Part shown: piece after piece, positions 37,683 to 46,794 of the stretch
How the letters are laid out: every line of letters begins with the position of its first letter
How positions within the stretch are numbered: the stretch's first letter is position 1
Source of the DNA: Synechococcus sp. CS-1330
GTDB taxonomy: Bacteria > Cyanobacteriota > Cyanobacteriia > PCC-6307 > Cyanobiaceae
NCBI GenBank assembly: GCA_025128025.1
Contig: JAHLYR010000065.1
Location: forward strand, 62,001 to 126,000
Length of the DNA stretch: 64,000 bases
Direction: 5' to 3'
Notes under the pieces: generated by a model
The model's database searches: none
What the model was told of the DNA's origin: nothing
Seen by the model: the letters and a program-made list of their open reading frames with translations, nothing else
Made by a program: the position numbers and the translations under genes

Positions 37683-38791
37683 GGGGCCGGGCGCCGGTAG
37701 CGGTGATAGGCGGCGCAGGCCCCTTCGCTCGACACCATCGGTGCCCCCAGCGGCCGCTCCGGGGTGCAGGCCGAGCCGAAGGCCGGGCAGTCGGGAGGGA
37801 GGGCGCGGCCCTGCAGGATCAGACCGCTGATGCAGGGGCTGGCCAGGGGCTCCGGCGGCGGGGCAGCAGCCGCTGAGGGCAGGCCAAACCGCAGCAGCGC
37901 ATCGAAGTCGCGGTAGGCAACAGCCAGCTCATAGCCACCAGCGGCGATGGGGCCCAAACCCCGCCAGGGCTGGTCCGCCACCGCAAACACCTCCTTCAGC
38001 AAGGCCTGGGCCGCGCCGTTTCCCTGCTGGCGCACCACCCTGCCGTAGGCATTGGCAAGCGCCGGGGTGCCCGCCTCGAGCAACTGCACCAGCCGCAGCA
38101 GGGCGGCCATCACATCGACAGGCTCAAAGCCCGTGACCACCACCGGCACCCGGTGGCGCTGCACCAACTGCCCGAGCTCGGCGGTGCCCATCACCGCCCC
38201 CACATGGCCCGCCGCCAAAAAGCCCTGCACCTGGTTGCCGGGCTCCTGCAACAACGCCGCCATCGCCGGCGCCACCCGCACGTGGGCCAGCAGCACCGTG
38301 AGGTTGCTGAGCCCCAGGGCCCGGGCCTGGCGCAGCAGCAGGGCGGTGGCCGGTGCCGTGGTTTCAAAGCCCACCGCCAAAAACACCACCTGGCGCTCAG
38401 GGCACGCCTGGGCCAGGGCAATGGCCTGTAGGGGCGAGGTGAGCAGGCGCACGTCGCCACCGGCAGCCCGCGCGCCGAGCAGATCGGCGCCGGCGGCGCT
38501 GCCTGGCACCCGCAGCATGTCTCCAAAGGAGCAGAGGATCACCTCGGGGCGCGCTGCCAGCTCCAGGGCTGCATCGAGGCGCTCAGCCGGAGTCACGCAC
38601 ACCGGGCAGCCGGGCCCGTGAATCAACCGCAGCCCCGGCGGCAGCAATTGATCAAGCCCCCAACGCAGGATGGCGTGGGTCTGGCCGCCGCACACCTCCA
38701 TCAGGGTCCAGGGGCGGCTGGCAGTGGCAGCAAGCTGGGCCGCCAGCTCAGCAACCCGGCCATTGATTTGGCTTTGCAGGGCGGCACTCAC
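37679..38791 (-). CDS. hypD: [NiFe]-hydrogenase maturation protein HypD
   Basis: 370 residues. HypD is the Fe-S scaffold on which HypC carries the Fe(CN)2CO group. Motifs: MEVCGGQTHAILRWGLDQLL near residue 31, GPGCPVCVTPAERLDAAL, FLAVGFETTAPATALLLRQ, GTAELGQLVQRHRVPVVVTG, and a C-terminal Cys pair region (SPCISGLILQGRALPPDCPA, FGSACTPERPLGAPMVSSEG). Both ends overlap neighbours by four bases (ATGA). Confidence 0.96.
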   Translation of the reverse strand: MSAALQSQINGRVAELAAQLAATASRPWTLMEVCGGQTHAILRWGLDQLLPPGLRLIHGPGCPVCVTPAERLDAALELAARPEVILCSFGDMLRVPGSAAGADLLGARAAGGDVRLLTSPLQAIALAQACPERQVVFLAVGFETTAPATALLLRQARALGLSNLTVLLAHVRVAPAMAALLQEPGNQVQGFLAAGHVGAVMGTAELGQLVQRHRVPVVVTGFEPVDVMAALLRLVQLLEAGTPALANAYGRVVRQQGNGAAQALLKEVFAVADQPWRGLGPIAAGGYELAVAYRDFDALLRFGLPSAAAAPPPEPLASPCISGLILQGRALPPDCPAFGSACTPERPLGAPMVSSEGACAAYHRYRRPAP

Positions 38792-39819
38792 CAGGGGCCA
38801 GGCGCCTGGCGGGCATCGGCGGGGCGGTAGCCCTGAATGGCGCGCATGTATTGGGCCCGCTCGTATTCGGCCGGATTGGGGCAGCGCTGCTGGCTCATGC
38901 AGCCCACCAGCTCGGCCACCGATGCCACCTCGTGCTCCATCAGCCAGGTGGCCAGCTCCTCCTCCAGGCCCGCCAAGCGCTCGGGGCCGTGGCGCAGCAC
39001 CGCCCCCACCACCTGGGTAACCGAAGCCCCCGCCATCAACAGCCGCACCACGTCGGTGCCCCGGTGCACGCCGCCACTGGCGGCCAGATCCACCGGGTGG
39101 CGGCCATGCAGCAAGGCGATCCAGCGCAGCGGCAGGCGCAGGTCGTGGGGGGTGGAAAGCAGCAGGTTGGGCCGCACCTCCATGGTCTCGATGTCGATAT
39201 CGGGCTGGTAGAAGCGGTTGAACAGCACCAGCCCATCGGCGCCCGCCGCGGCCAAGCGCCGGGCCATGGCGCTGAGGTTGGTGAAGAAGGGGCTGAGCTT
39301 CACGGCCAGGGGCAGGCGCACCTCGGCGCGCACCTGGCGCACGATCTCCTCCACCTCGGCTTCGATGGCGGCGCTGGAGAGCTCGGGGTCGGTGGGAATG
39401 GCGTAGATGTTGAGCTCCAGGGCCGAGGCGCCGGCCGCCTCAATCCGCCGCGCCGACTCCACCCAGCAGCCAGGGCTGGTGCCGTTGAGGCTGGCGATCA
39501 GAGGCACGGCCAGATGCTTGCGGGCCTGCTCCAGATGGCGCAGGTAGAGGTCTTCCCCGCCATGGAAAATCGATGGCTCCGGCACGTAGCTGAGCGCCTC
39601 GCCATAGCTATCGGCTCCGGCCATGGCATGGCGGTGCAGGTCGAGCTGCTCCTGCTCGATCTGCTCCTCAAAAAGCGAATGGAGCACGATCGCTGCCGCC
39701 CCGGCCCGCTCGAGGGCCTGCAGCTGGGCCAGCTCCTCGCTGAGGGGCGCGGCAGCGCCCACCACTAGGGGGCTGCGCAGGGCCAGGCCGAGATAGGTGG
39801 TGGAGAGGTCGGGGATCAT
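38788..39819 (-). CDS. Dihydroorotate-dehydrogenase-like protein
   Basis: 343 residues from the ATG at 39817-39819. A flavin-binding TIM-barrel: LSTTYLGLALRSPLVVGAAA, AAAIVLHSLFEEQIEQEQLD, VPLIASLNGTSPGCWVESAR, LPLAVKLSPFFTNLSAMARR, GADGLVLFNRFYQPDIDIET and the C-terminal phosphate-binding VDLAASGGVHRGTDVVRLLM. Proteins of this type often stand beside pyruvate:ferredoxin oxidoreductase genes; their substrate is not known and they are not the pyrimidine pathway enzyme. It overlaps nifJ and hypD by ATGA. Confidence 0.85.
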   Translation of the reverse strand: MIPDLSTTYLGLALRSPLVVGAAAPLSEELAQLQALERAGAAAIVLHSLFEEQIEQEQLDLHRHAMAGADSYGEALSYVPEPSIFHGGEDLYLRHLEQARKHLAVPLIASLNGTSPGCWVESARRIEAAGASALELNIYAIPTDPELSSAAIEAEVEEIVRQVRAEVRLPLAVKLSPFFTNLSAMARRLAAAGADGLVLFNRFYQPDIDIETMEVRPNLLLSTPHDLRLPLRWIALLHGRHPVDLAASGGVHRGTDVVRLLMAGASVTQVVGAVLRHGPERLAGLEEELATWLMEHEVASVAELVGCMSQQRCPNPAEYERAQYMRAIQGYRPADARQAPGPW

Positions 39820-42800
39820 GGCTTGGGGGCTGGCTGGGAGAGCGCCCGATAGGTGGCCCAGCGGCATTCGAGCTCCCGCTGGGCCTGGCGGACCAGGGCC
39901 TGGGCCCGCTCCGGCTGGCTGTAGCGCAGCATGCGGAAGCGGTTTTCCTGCTCCATCGCCTCCTTGAGCGAGCGCTTTGGCGCCGGGCTGTCGAGTTGCA
40001 GGGGAATCTCGCCGCGCTCGGCCCGGCGTGGGTCGTAGCGATAGAGAAGCCAGCGGCCCGAATCCACCGCCAGCTTCTGGTGCGCCATGCCCTGGGCCAT
40101 GTCGATGCCGTGGGCGATGCAGTGGGAGTAGGCAATGATCAGCGAGGGCCCCGGGTAGCTCTCGGCCTCCAGAAATACGCGGATGGTGTGCTCGTCGCGG
40201 GCCCCCATCGCCACACTCGCCACATAGACGGTGCCGTATGTCATCGCCATCAGGCCCAGATCTTTTTTAGGGGCCGCCTTACCGGCAGAGGCAAACTTGG
40301 CCACCGCCCCCCGGGGTGTGCTTTTGGAGGCCTGGCCACCGGTGTTGGAATACACCTCGGTGTCGAGCACCAAGGCGTTGACGTCGCGGCCACTGGCGAG
40401 CACGTGGTCGAGCCCGCCGAAGCCGATGTCGTAGGCCCAACCATCGCCGCCCACCAGCCAGACGCTGGTTTTCACCAGGGCATCGGCCAGCTCCAGCAGC
40501 TGGCGGGCCTCGGGCTGCTCCATATCGGCCAAGCGCGCCTTGAGCTCGGCCAGCCGCTGGCGCTGCTCAACGATGCCGGCCTCATCGCTCTGGTCGGCGT
40601 TGCGCAGGGCCTCCAGCAAGGGGGGCGGCAGCTCGGCAGGCTCAAGCTGGCCCGCCAACCGCTCCAGCAGATCGAGCGCCATCTGGCGCTGCTGGTCGCG
40701 CGCCACCCGCATCCCATAGCCGAACTCGGCGTTGTCTTCAAACAGGGAATTGCTCCAGGCAGGGCCCCGCCCCTCGGCGTTGGCGCTCCAGGGGGTGGTG
40801 GGCAGGTTGCCGCCGTAGATCGAACTGCAACCGGTGGCGTTAGCGATCAGCATCCGATCGCCGAATAGCTGGGAGGCGAGCTTGAGGTATGGCGTTTCGC
40901 CGCAGCCGCCGCAGGCGCCGGAAAACTCAAACAGCGGCTGCTGCAGCTGCTGCTGGCCGATCTTGTGCAGGTTGAGCTCGGCGCGGGGCACCTCGGGAAG
41001 CTGCAGGAAGAAGTCCCAGTTGCCGCGGGCCTGGTCACGCAACGGCCGCTGCGGCGCCATGTTGATCGCCTTGCGCTTGGGCTCGCTGCGGTCGCGGGCG
41101 GGGCACACCTCCACGCACAGGGCGCAGCCGGTGCAGTCTTCGGCGGCCACCTGGATGGTGAAGGTTTGGCCGGCAAAGGCGGGGTCGCGGGCGGGGGCGG
41201 TGCGGAAGCCCTCGGGGGCTGCGGCGAAGAGATCAGGGGCGCCCACCTTGGCGCGGATCACCGCATGGGGACACACCAGCACGCACTTGCCGCACTGCAC
41301 GCACAGGTCCGTCTCCCACACCGGCACCGCATCGGCGATGTTGCGCTTCTCCCAGCGGGCCGTGCCCACCGGCCAGGTGCCGTCGCAGGGCAGGGCGCTC
41401 ACCGGCAGGGCGTCGCCGCGGCGCTCCAGCATCGGCCCGATCACCTCGCGCACGAAGGCAGGGGCCGCGTGGAGACGGTCTTCAGGCGCTGGCAGGAAGG
41501 CGGGCCCGTCGAGGCTCGTCCAATCGAGGGGCACCAGGTGCTCGAGGCTGGCATCGAGGGCCGCCAGATTCATCGCCACCACGGCCTCACCCTTACGGCG
41601 GTAGCTGGTTTCGATCGAGTGGCGAATGCGGGCGAGGGCCTCCTCGCGCGGCAGCACGCCGCTGAGGGCAAAGAAGCAGGCCTGCATCACCGTGTTGATG
41701 TGGGGCCCCATGCCCGCCTGGCGCGCCACTTGGTAGGCATTGATCTGCTGCACCTGAATCCCCTTGCTGCGGATCTGAGCGCGCAGGGCTTCGGGCAGCC
41801 GCGCCCAGGTGTCTGCTGGCGCAAAGGGACTATTGAGCAGAAACACGCCACCCGGCTCGATCCCGGCCAACAGATCGAAGCGCTCCACGAAGTCCCACTG
41901 GTGGCAGGCCACAAAGGTGGGGCGCTGGATCAGGTAAGTGGAGCGGATCGACTGAGGCCCGAAGCGCAGGTGCGACACCGTGACCGAACCCGACTTTTTG
42001 GAGTCGTAAACGAAATAGCCCTGGGCATATAAATCTGTGCCCTCGCCAATGATCTTGATCGCCGCCTTGTTGGCCCCCACCGTGCCATCGGAGCCCAGGC
42101 CGTAAAACACGGCGCGCACCTCAGCCTGGTCGGCGTGGAAGCCGTGTTCGACGTCAGCGTCGAGGGGCAGGGAGCGGTGGGTGAGGTTGTCGTCGATGCC
42201 CACCGTGAAGTGGTTGAGCGGGCGGGGCTGGCCAGGCACCAGCAGGGGCCGCAAATGATCAAACACCGCCTTCACCATCGCCGGGGTGAACTCCTTCGAC
42301 GACAGCCCGTAGCGACCGCCCAACACCGCCGGGAGCGCAGTGGCGCCGTGCACTGCCGCCCACTCCTCCGCCAGAGCCGCAACCACATCGAGGTAGAGGG
42401 GCTCGCCGGGGGCACCGGGCTCCTTGCAGCGATCGAGCACGGCGATCGCCCGGGTGCTGGCCGGCAGGGCCTCCACCAGCAGCCGGGCCGCAAAGGGCCG
42501 AAACAGGCGCACCTTCAGCACCCCCACCCGCTCACCCGCAGCCTGCAGCGCCTCAGCCGTTTCCACAGCGGTCTCGCAGCCGGAACCCATCAGCACCAGC
42601 ACCCGCTCGGCAGCGGCGGGGCCGACGTAGTCGTAGGGGCGGTAGTGGCGACCAGTGAGCTCGCCAAAGCGCGCCATCGCCTCGATCAGATGATCCGGGG
42701 CTGCGTCGTAGAAGCGATTTACCGATTCGCGCGCCTGGAAGTAAACGTCGGGGTTTTGGCTGGTGCCGCGGATCACCGGCCGATTGGGGCTGAGGGCGCG

Positions 42801-43415
42801 GGCGCGGTGGGCGCTGATCTCCGCCGCGGGCATGAGCTCGAGCAGCTGGGCGTCGCTGAGCGGCTCGATCTTCTGGATCTCGTGGGAGGTGCGAAAGCCA
42901 TCGAACACATGCAGGAACGGCAGCCGGCTGCGCAGGCTGAGCCGGGCGGCAATGGCGGCAAAGTCGCCCGCCTCCTGCACCGACGCCGAGCAGAGAATCC
43001 CGCAACCGCTGCCGCGGGTGGCCATCACATCGCTGTGATCGCCAAAGATCGACAAGCCCTGGGCCGCCAGCGAGCGGGCCGCCACGTGCAGCACTGCCGG
43101 GGTGAGCTCCCCCGCCAGCTTGTAGAGGTTGGGGATCATCAACAGCAGCCCCTGGCTGGCCGTGAAGGTGGTGGTGAGCGCCCCGGCCTGCAGGGCGCCA
43201 TGCACCGTGCCGGCAGCACCCGCCTCGCTCTGCAGCTCCACCACCGAAGGCACGCTGCCCCAGAGGTTGGGCCGCCCTTCTGCCGCCCAGGCATCAGCCC
43301 ACTCCCCCATCGGCGAGGCCGGCGTGATCGGGTAGATGGCGATCACCTCGTTGAGGCGGTAGGACACCCGCGCCACGGCCTCGTTGCCATCAATAGTGAG
43401 CTGGGGTCTGCTCAT
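39816..43415 (-). CDS. nifJ: Pyruvate:ferredoxin (flavodoxin) oxidoreductase
   Basis: 1199 residues, full single-chain length. It oxidises pyruvate plus CoA to acetyl-CoA and CO2, reducing ferredoxin or flavodoxin. Features: IDGNEAVARVSYRLNEVIAI at the start (domain I), PFAPADTWARLPEA in domain III, the two [4Fe-4S] motifs LCVQCGKCVLVCPHAVIRAK and CTGCALCVEVCPARDRSEPK, ACGGCGETPYLKLASQLFGD of the third cluster, and the thiamine diphosphate region GGDGWAYDIGFGGLDHVLAS with VYSNTGGQASKSTPRGA. It lies inside the hyp operon, overlapping hypC and the DHODH-like gene by ATGA. Reduced ferredoxin could feed the hydrogenase. Confidence 0.98.
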   Translation of the reverse strand: MSRPQLTIDGNEAVARVSYRLNEVIAIYPITPASPMGEWADAWAAEGRPNLWGSVPSVVELQSEAGAAGTVHGALQAGALTTTFTASQGLLLMIPNLYKLAGELTPAVLHVAARSLAAQGLSIFGDHSDVMATRGSGCGILCSASVQEAGDFAAIAARLSLRSRLPFLHVFDGFRTSHEIQKIEPLSDAQLLELMPAAEISAHRARALSPNRPVIRGTSQNPDVYFQARESVNRFYDAAPDHLIEAMARFGELTGRHYRPYDYVGPAAAERVLVLMGSGCETAVETAEALQAAGERVGVLKVRLFRPFAARLLVEALPASTRAIAVLDRCKEPGAPGEPLYLDVVAALAEEWAAVHGATALPAVLGGRYGLSSKEFTPAMVKAVFDHLRPLLVPGQPRPLNHFTVGIDDNLTHRSLPLDADVEHGFHADQAEVRAVFYGLGSDGTVGANKAAIKIIGEGTDLYAQGYFVYDSKKSGSVTVSHLRFGPQSIRSTYLIQRPTFVACHQWDFVERFDLLAGIEPGGVFLLNSPFAPADTWARLPEALRAQIRSKGIQVQQINAYQVARQAGMGPHINTVMQACFFALSGVLPREEALARIRHSIETSYRRKGEAVVAMNLAALDASLEHLVPLDWTSLDGPAFLPAPEDRLHAAPAFVREVIGPMLERRGDALPVSALPCDGTWPVGTARWEKRNIADAVPVWETDLCVQCGKCVLVCPHAVIRAKVGAPDLFAAAPEGFRTAPARDPAFAGQTFTIQVAAEDCTGCALCVEVCPARDRSEPKRKAINMAPQRPLRDQARGNWDFFLQLPEVPRAELNLHKIGQQQLQQPLFEFSGACGGCGETPYLKLASQLFGDRMLIANATGCSSIYGGNLPTTPWSANAEGRGPAWSNSLFEDNAEFGYGMRVARDQQRQMALDLLERLAGQLEPAELPPPLLEALRNADQSDEAGIVEQRQRLAELKARLADMEQPEARQLLELADALVKTSVWLVGGDGWAYDIGFGGLDHVLASGRDVNALVLDTEVYSNTGGQASKSTPRGAVAKFASAGKAAPKKDLGLMAMTYGTVYVASVAMGARDEHTIRVFLEAESYPGPSLIIAYSHCIAHGIDMAQGMAHQKLAVDSGRWLLYRYDPRRAERGEIPLQLDSPAPKRSLKEAMEQENRFRMLRYSQPERAQALVRQAQRELECRWATYRALSQPAPKP

Positions 43416-43639
43416 GGCTCCTCGGCGGGATCGTCAGCAAGCACGACGCTCAGGGCCATGCCCACGTGCACCAACACCCGATCGCCCACCTCCGCCTCCG
43501 GCAAGCAGGCCAGGCTCACAACCTGGCGCACGCCACCGAAATCCACCTCGGCCTGGCGCCAAAGGGCCCCATCGCCGGCGCCTGCCTCTGGGGCCGAGTC
43601 AGTGATCACCAGGATCACCCCAGGGGTCGCAAGGCACAT
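43412..43639 (-). CDS. hypC: [NiFe]-hydrogenase maturation chaperone HypC
   Basis: 75 residues, the usual size. HypC/HupF proteins carry the Fe centre from HypD to the large subunit through the N-terminal Cys2. Visible: MCLATPGVILVITDSAPEAG with Cys2, VDFGGVRQVVSLACLPEAEV and GDRVLVHVGMALSVVLADDP. It overlaps the hypF stop by one base (TGATG) and nifJ by four bases. Confidence 0.95.
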   Translation of the reverse strand: MCLATPGVILVITDSAPEAGAGDGALWRQAEVDFGGVRQVVSLACLPEAEVGDRVLVHVGMALSVVLADDPAEEP

Positions 43640-45978
43640 CAGCAGACCGCCACGCTTTCCTTTGTTATAGGGAGATCAGCCATAGCTGCCCAAAGCTGGC
43701 CTAGGGCCAGGCCGCCGTCGTTGCTGGGCAGCTGCTCGGCCCAGCGGGGCACCAGGCCGGCCGCGCGCAGGGCAGCGGCGCTGCGCTCCAGCAGCAGGCG
43801 GTTCTGGAAGCAGCCGCCCGCCAGCAGCACGGTGGTGGCACCAAGGCGCCCAGCCGCCTGAGCCGCGGCGCTGGCCAAGCCGGCCGCCAGGGAAGCGTGC
43901 AAGCAGGCAGCGCTCTCCTGCGGCGCCACGCCCGCGTTCAACAAGCTGAGCAACAGGGGCTGCCAGTCGAGCCAGCCAAGCTCCAGCGCAGCAGCCGGCA
44001 GCAGCGGCATGGGCGCCACCTGCGGAGGCGGGGCCTGCAGGGCTAGGCCCTCCAGCAGCAGCCCCGCCTCCCCCTCAAAGCTGCTGCGCTGGCAAAGATC
44101 CAGCAGGGAGGCCGCCGCATCAAACAGGCGGCCGGTGCTGGAGCAAAGCGGGCTATTACAGCCGCTGGCGATGGCCTGCAGCAGCAGCTGCCAGTCGCCG
44201 GGGCTGAAAGCGGCCCGGCAGGCAGCGGCCCCGGGATGGCCCAGGGCCTCCGGGCCGGCCGCGGCCAGCAGCCCCAGGGCGGCCCGGCGTGGTTCAGCCA
44301 TGGCCCGCTCGCCGCCGGGCAGGGGAAAGGGGCGCAGGCAGGCCCAACGCTCAGCGCCAGCTGCCGTGAGCCACAGCAGCTCGCCGCCCCAGAGCCGATG
44401 GCCGCTCGCCTCGGCCGGCTCGCCATAGCCGAGGCCATCGCAGGCCCACACCAGCAGGGGCAGCTGCAGGCCGTGCTCCGCCGCCACCGCCAGGCCATGG
44501 GCGCGGTGGTGCTGCACCAGCTGCAACGGCAGCCCCAGCCGCCGGGCCGCCACCGCCGCCAGCTGGTGGCTGGCGTAGCCGGGATGGCCATCGCAGGCCA
44601 GGGCAGCGAGCCCGGGGCCAGGGCGCTCCAGCAACTGCTCGAGCCCCTCGCCCAGCAGCTGCTGGGGCAGGGGCCCGGCCAGATCACCCAGCAGCGGCGC
44701 CAGCCACACCCGACCGCCATGCGCCAGGGCCGGCGCACTTTTGAGATCACCGCCAAGGGCCAGGGCGGTGCCGGGCGGGGCCTGCAGAGCTAGGGCCTGG
44801 GGGGCGTAGCCCCGGGCCCGGCGCAGCAGCACCGGCCGCCCTTCGATCAGCTGCAGCACCGAGTCGTCGAGGCGGCGGGCGATCGGGCGGTTGTGCAGCA
44901 GGAAGCCATCGGCGATACCGGCGAGGCGATCGAGGGCCTCGGCCGGATCGAGGCAGAGGGGCTCGCCGCTGCGGTTGCCGCTGGTGGCCACCAGGGGGCG
45001 GCCAAAACCCGCCGCCAGCAGCTGGTGCAGGGGAGAAGCGGGCAACATCACCCCCAAAGCAGCGCTGCCGGGGGCCACCCCGGCGAAGGGCTGGCGCTGG
45101 CCTGACCGCAACCGCAGCAGCACGATCGGCGCTGCCGGGTGCTGCAGCTGGAGCCGTTCTGCTGCAGACAACTCCACGGCAGTAGGGATCTGTTCCAAAT
45201 CGGCCACCAGCAGGGCCAGGGGCTTGGCGGGCCGCTGCTTGCGCTGGCGCAGCCGGGCCACTGCCTCCGGATCGCCGGCAGCCACCAGCAACTGGAAACC
45301 GCCCACCCCATGCAGGGCCAGGATCCCGCCCGCCGCCAGCAGGGCGAGGGCCGCCGCCAGCGGATCCCCGCCGCCGTACCCGGCCCCCTGCCACTGCAAC
45401 TGGGGCCCGCAGGCGGGGCAGCCGATCGTTTCGGCGTGGAAGCGGCGGTCGCCGGGGTCGTCGAACTCGCGCTGGCAGGCAGGGCAGAGCGGAAAGTCGG
45501 CCAGGCTGGTGTGGGCGCGGGCGTAGGGCTCGGCGGTGGCGATCGAGTAGCGCGGCCCGCAACAGCTACAGCTGATGAAGGGGTAGCGGTGGCGGCGGTT
45601 GGCAGGGTCGTGGAGCTCAGCCAGACAGGTGGGGCAGGGGGCCAGATCAGCGGCGAGGGACGGGGCGATCAGGCCGGCGCCGAGGGGTTGGCCCGATGCG
45701 GCGGCGATGCGCAGGCCAGGCGGCGCCGGAACGAGGGGCGGGAGCCACTCGGGCGCCAGTGGCTCAAGAGCGCCGGGGGGCTGCAACGCCTCGGGCAACC
45801 GCCGCACCAGCAGCTCGAGCGAGCGGCGCTCCCCCTGCAACTCCAGCCTTACGGCGCCAGCGACGTTCTCCACCTCGCCCACCAGCTGCAGCTCGGCGGC
45901 CAGGCGATGCACCAGCGGCCGAAAACCCACCCCCTGCACCACGCCACGGCACCACAGGCGCAGCCGCGCCTCGCTCAT
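43639..45978 (-). CDS. hypF: Carbamoyltransferase HypF
   Basis: 779 residues from the ATG at 45976-45978, family length. HypF makes the carbamoyl group used by HypE. Domains in order: acylphosphatase (LRLWCRGVVQGVGFRPLVHR), two zinc fingers (CPTCLAELHDPANRRHRYPF, SCSCCGPRYSIATAEPYARA; CPACQREFDDPGDRRFHAET, IGCPACGPQ), a YrdC-like adenylation domain (RQRKQRPAKPLALLVADLEQ, LPASPLHQLLAAGFGRPLVA) and a Kae1-like carbamoyltransferase (VQHHRAHGLAVAAEHGLQLP, TTVLLAGGCFQNRLLLERSA). The open frame extends upstream into hypB and is not used. It overlaps hypB by ATGA. Confidence 0.97.
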   Translation of the reverse strand: MSEARLRLWCRGVVQGVGFRPLVHRLAAELQLVGEVENVAGAVRLELQGERRSLELLVRRLPEALQPPGALEPLAPEWLPPLVPAPPGLRIAAASGQPLGAGLIAPSLAADLAPCPTCLAELHDPANRRHRYPFISCSCCGPRYSIATAEPYARAHTSLADFPLCPACQREFDDPGDRRFHAETIGCPACGPQLQWQGAGYGGGDPLAAALALLAAGGILALHGVGGFQLLVAAGDPEAVARLRQRKQRPAKPLALLVADLEQIPTAVELSAAERLQLQHPAAPIVLLRLRSGQRQPFAGVAPGSAALGVMLPASPLHQLLAAGFGRPLVATSGNRSGEPLCLDPAEALDRLAGIADGFLLHNRPIARRLDDSVLQLIEGRPVLLRRARGYAPQALALQAPPGTALALGGDLKSAPALAHGGRVWLAPLLGDLAGPLPQQLLGEGLEQLLERPGPGLAALACDGHPGYASHQLAAVAARRLGLPLQLVQHHRAHGLAVAAEHGLQLPLLVWACDGLGYGEPAEASGHRLWGGELLWLTAAGAERWACLRPFPLPGGERAMAEPRRAALGLLAAAGPEALGHPGAAACRAAFSPGDWQLLLQAIASGCNSPLCSSTGRLFDAAASLLDLCQRSSFEGEAGLLLEGLALQAPPPQVAPMPLLPAAALELGWLDWQPLLLSLLNAGVAPQESAACLHASLAAGLASAAAQAAGRLGATTVLLAGGCFQNRLLLERSAAALRAAGLVPRWAEQLPSNDGGLALGQLWAAMADLPITKESVAVC

Positions 45979-46679
45979 CGCGCCAGGGCGTTGATCAGGG
46001 CGTCGAGGCCGGCGCCGCTGCGGGCCGAGGTTTCCAGCACGCGGGCGTGGGGGGCCACCCGGGCGATGGCGGCATGGGCGGCGGCGCGATCGAAACCCAC
46101 CGCCTCGGCCAGGTCGATCTTGGTGATCAGCACCAGATCGGCGCCGTGAAAGATCGGCGCATATTTGAGCGGCTTGTCCTCGCCCTCGGTGGTGGAGAGC
46201 AGCACCACCCGCAGGCTCTCGCCCAGGTCGTAGGCGCCGGGGCACACCAGGTTGCCCACGTTCTCGATCACCAGCAGTTCAAGCTGCTCAAGGCTGATGC
46301 CCTGGTGGTGGAGGAGATGCAGCCCCTCCGCCACCATTGGCGCCTCCAGGTGGCAAGCCTGGCCGGTGGTGATCTGGACCGCCGTAAGCCCGGCAGCCTG
46401 CAGGCGGCGGGCGTCGTTGTCGGTGGCCAGATCGCCAACGATCACTGCCAAGCCGGTGGGATCGAGGCGCTGGGCCAGGGCTTCGAGTAGGGCGGTTTTG
46501 CCCGAGCCGGGGGAGGAGAGCAGGTTCACCACCGTGACGCCTGCGGCTTCAAAGCGCTGGCGCAGGCCGGCGGCCTGGGCGTCGTTGCGCTGCAGCAGGG
46601 CCGTGTGCAGGGGTAGCTGGCGGGTTGGTTGTGGGAGCGGCTCAGGCGCCGGCTGTCCGCAGGAGCAGTCGCGGCACAT
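45975..46679 (-). CDS. hypB: Hydrogenase nickel-insertion GTPase HypB
   Basis: 234 residues. N-terminal CRDCSCG nickel-binding motif, then the GTPase: VVNLLSSPGSGKTALLEAL (P-loop), VIVGDLATDNDARRLQAAG, QACHLEAPMVAEGLHLLH, LLVIENVGNLVCPGAYDLGE (zinc/nickel-binding Cys), DLVLITKIDLAEAVGFD and VLETSARSGAGLDALINALA. It delivers Ni to the NiFe site with HypA. It is the first gene of the operon that runs to hypE. Confidence 0.97.
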   Translation of the reverse strand: MCRDCSCGQPAPEPLPQPTRQLPLHTALLQRNDAQAAGLRQRFEAAGVTVVNLLSSPGSGKTALLEALAQRLDPTGLAVIVGDLATDNDARRLQAAGLTAVQITTGQACHLEAPMVAEGLHLLHHQGISLEQLELLVIENVGNLVCPGAYDLGESLRVVLLSTTEGEDKPLKYAPIFHGADLVLITKIDLAEAVGFDRAAAHAAIARVAPHARVLETSARSGAGLDALINALAR

Positions 46680-46794
46680 GACAGCAAACGGCAGAGGCCA
46701 GTTCCAGGCTAGGCACCACGCGGAACCCTTCCGAAACGACGGCCATGGCCCTCCGTCCCTGCAAGGTTCAAAGCACCACAGGTGATAACAGTCA

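Noticed and set aside
40965-42032. 355-residue plus-strand frame
   Set aside because: Antisense to nifJ, with no motif and shadow composition.
42135-43670. 511-residue plus-strand frame
   Set aside because: Antisense to nifJ; the composition (His, Gly, Arg, Gln-rich) is that of a shadow frame.
45139-46149. 336-residue plus-strand frame over hypF/hypB
   Set aside because: Antisense to conserved maturation genes; no family features.
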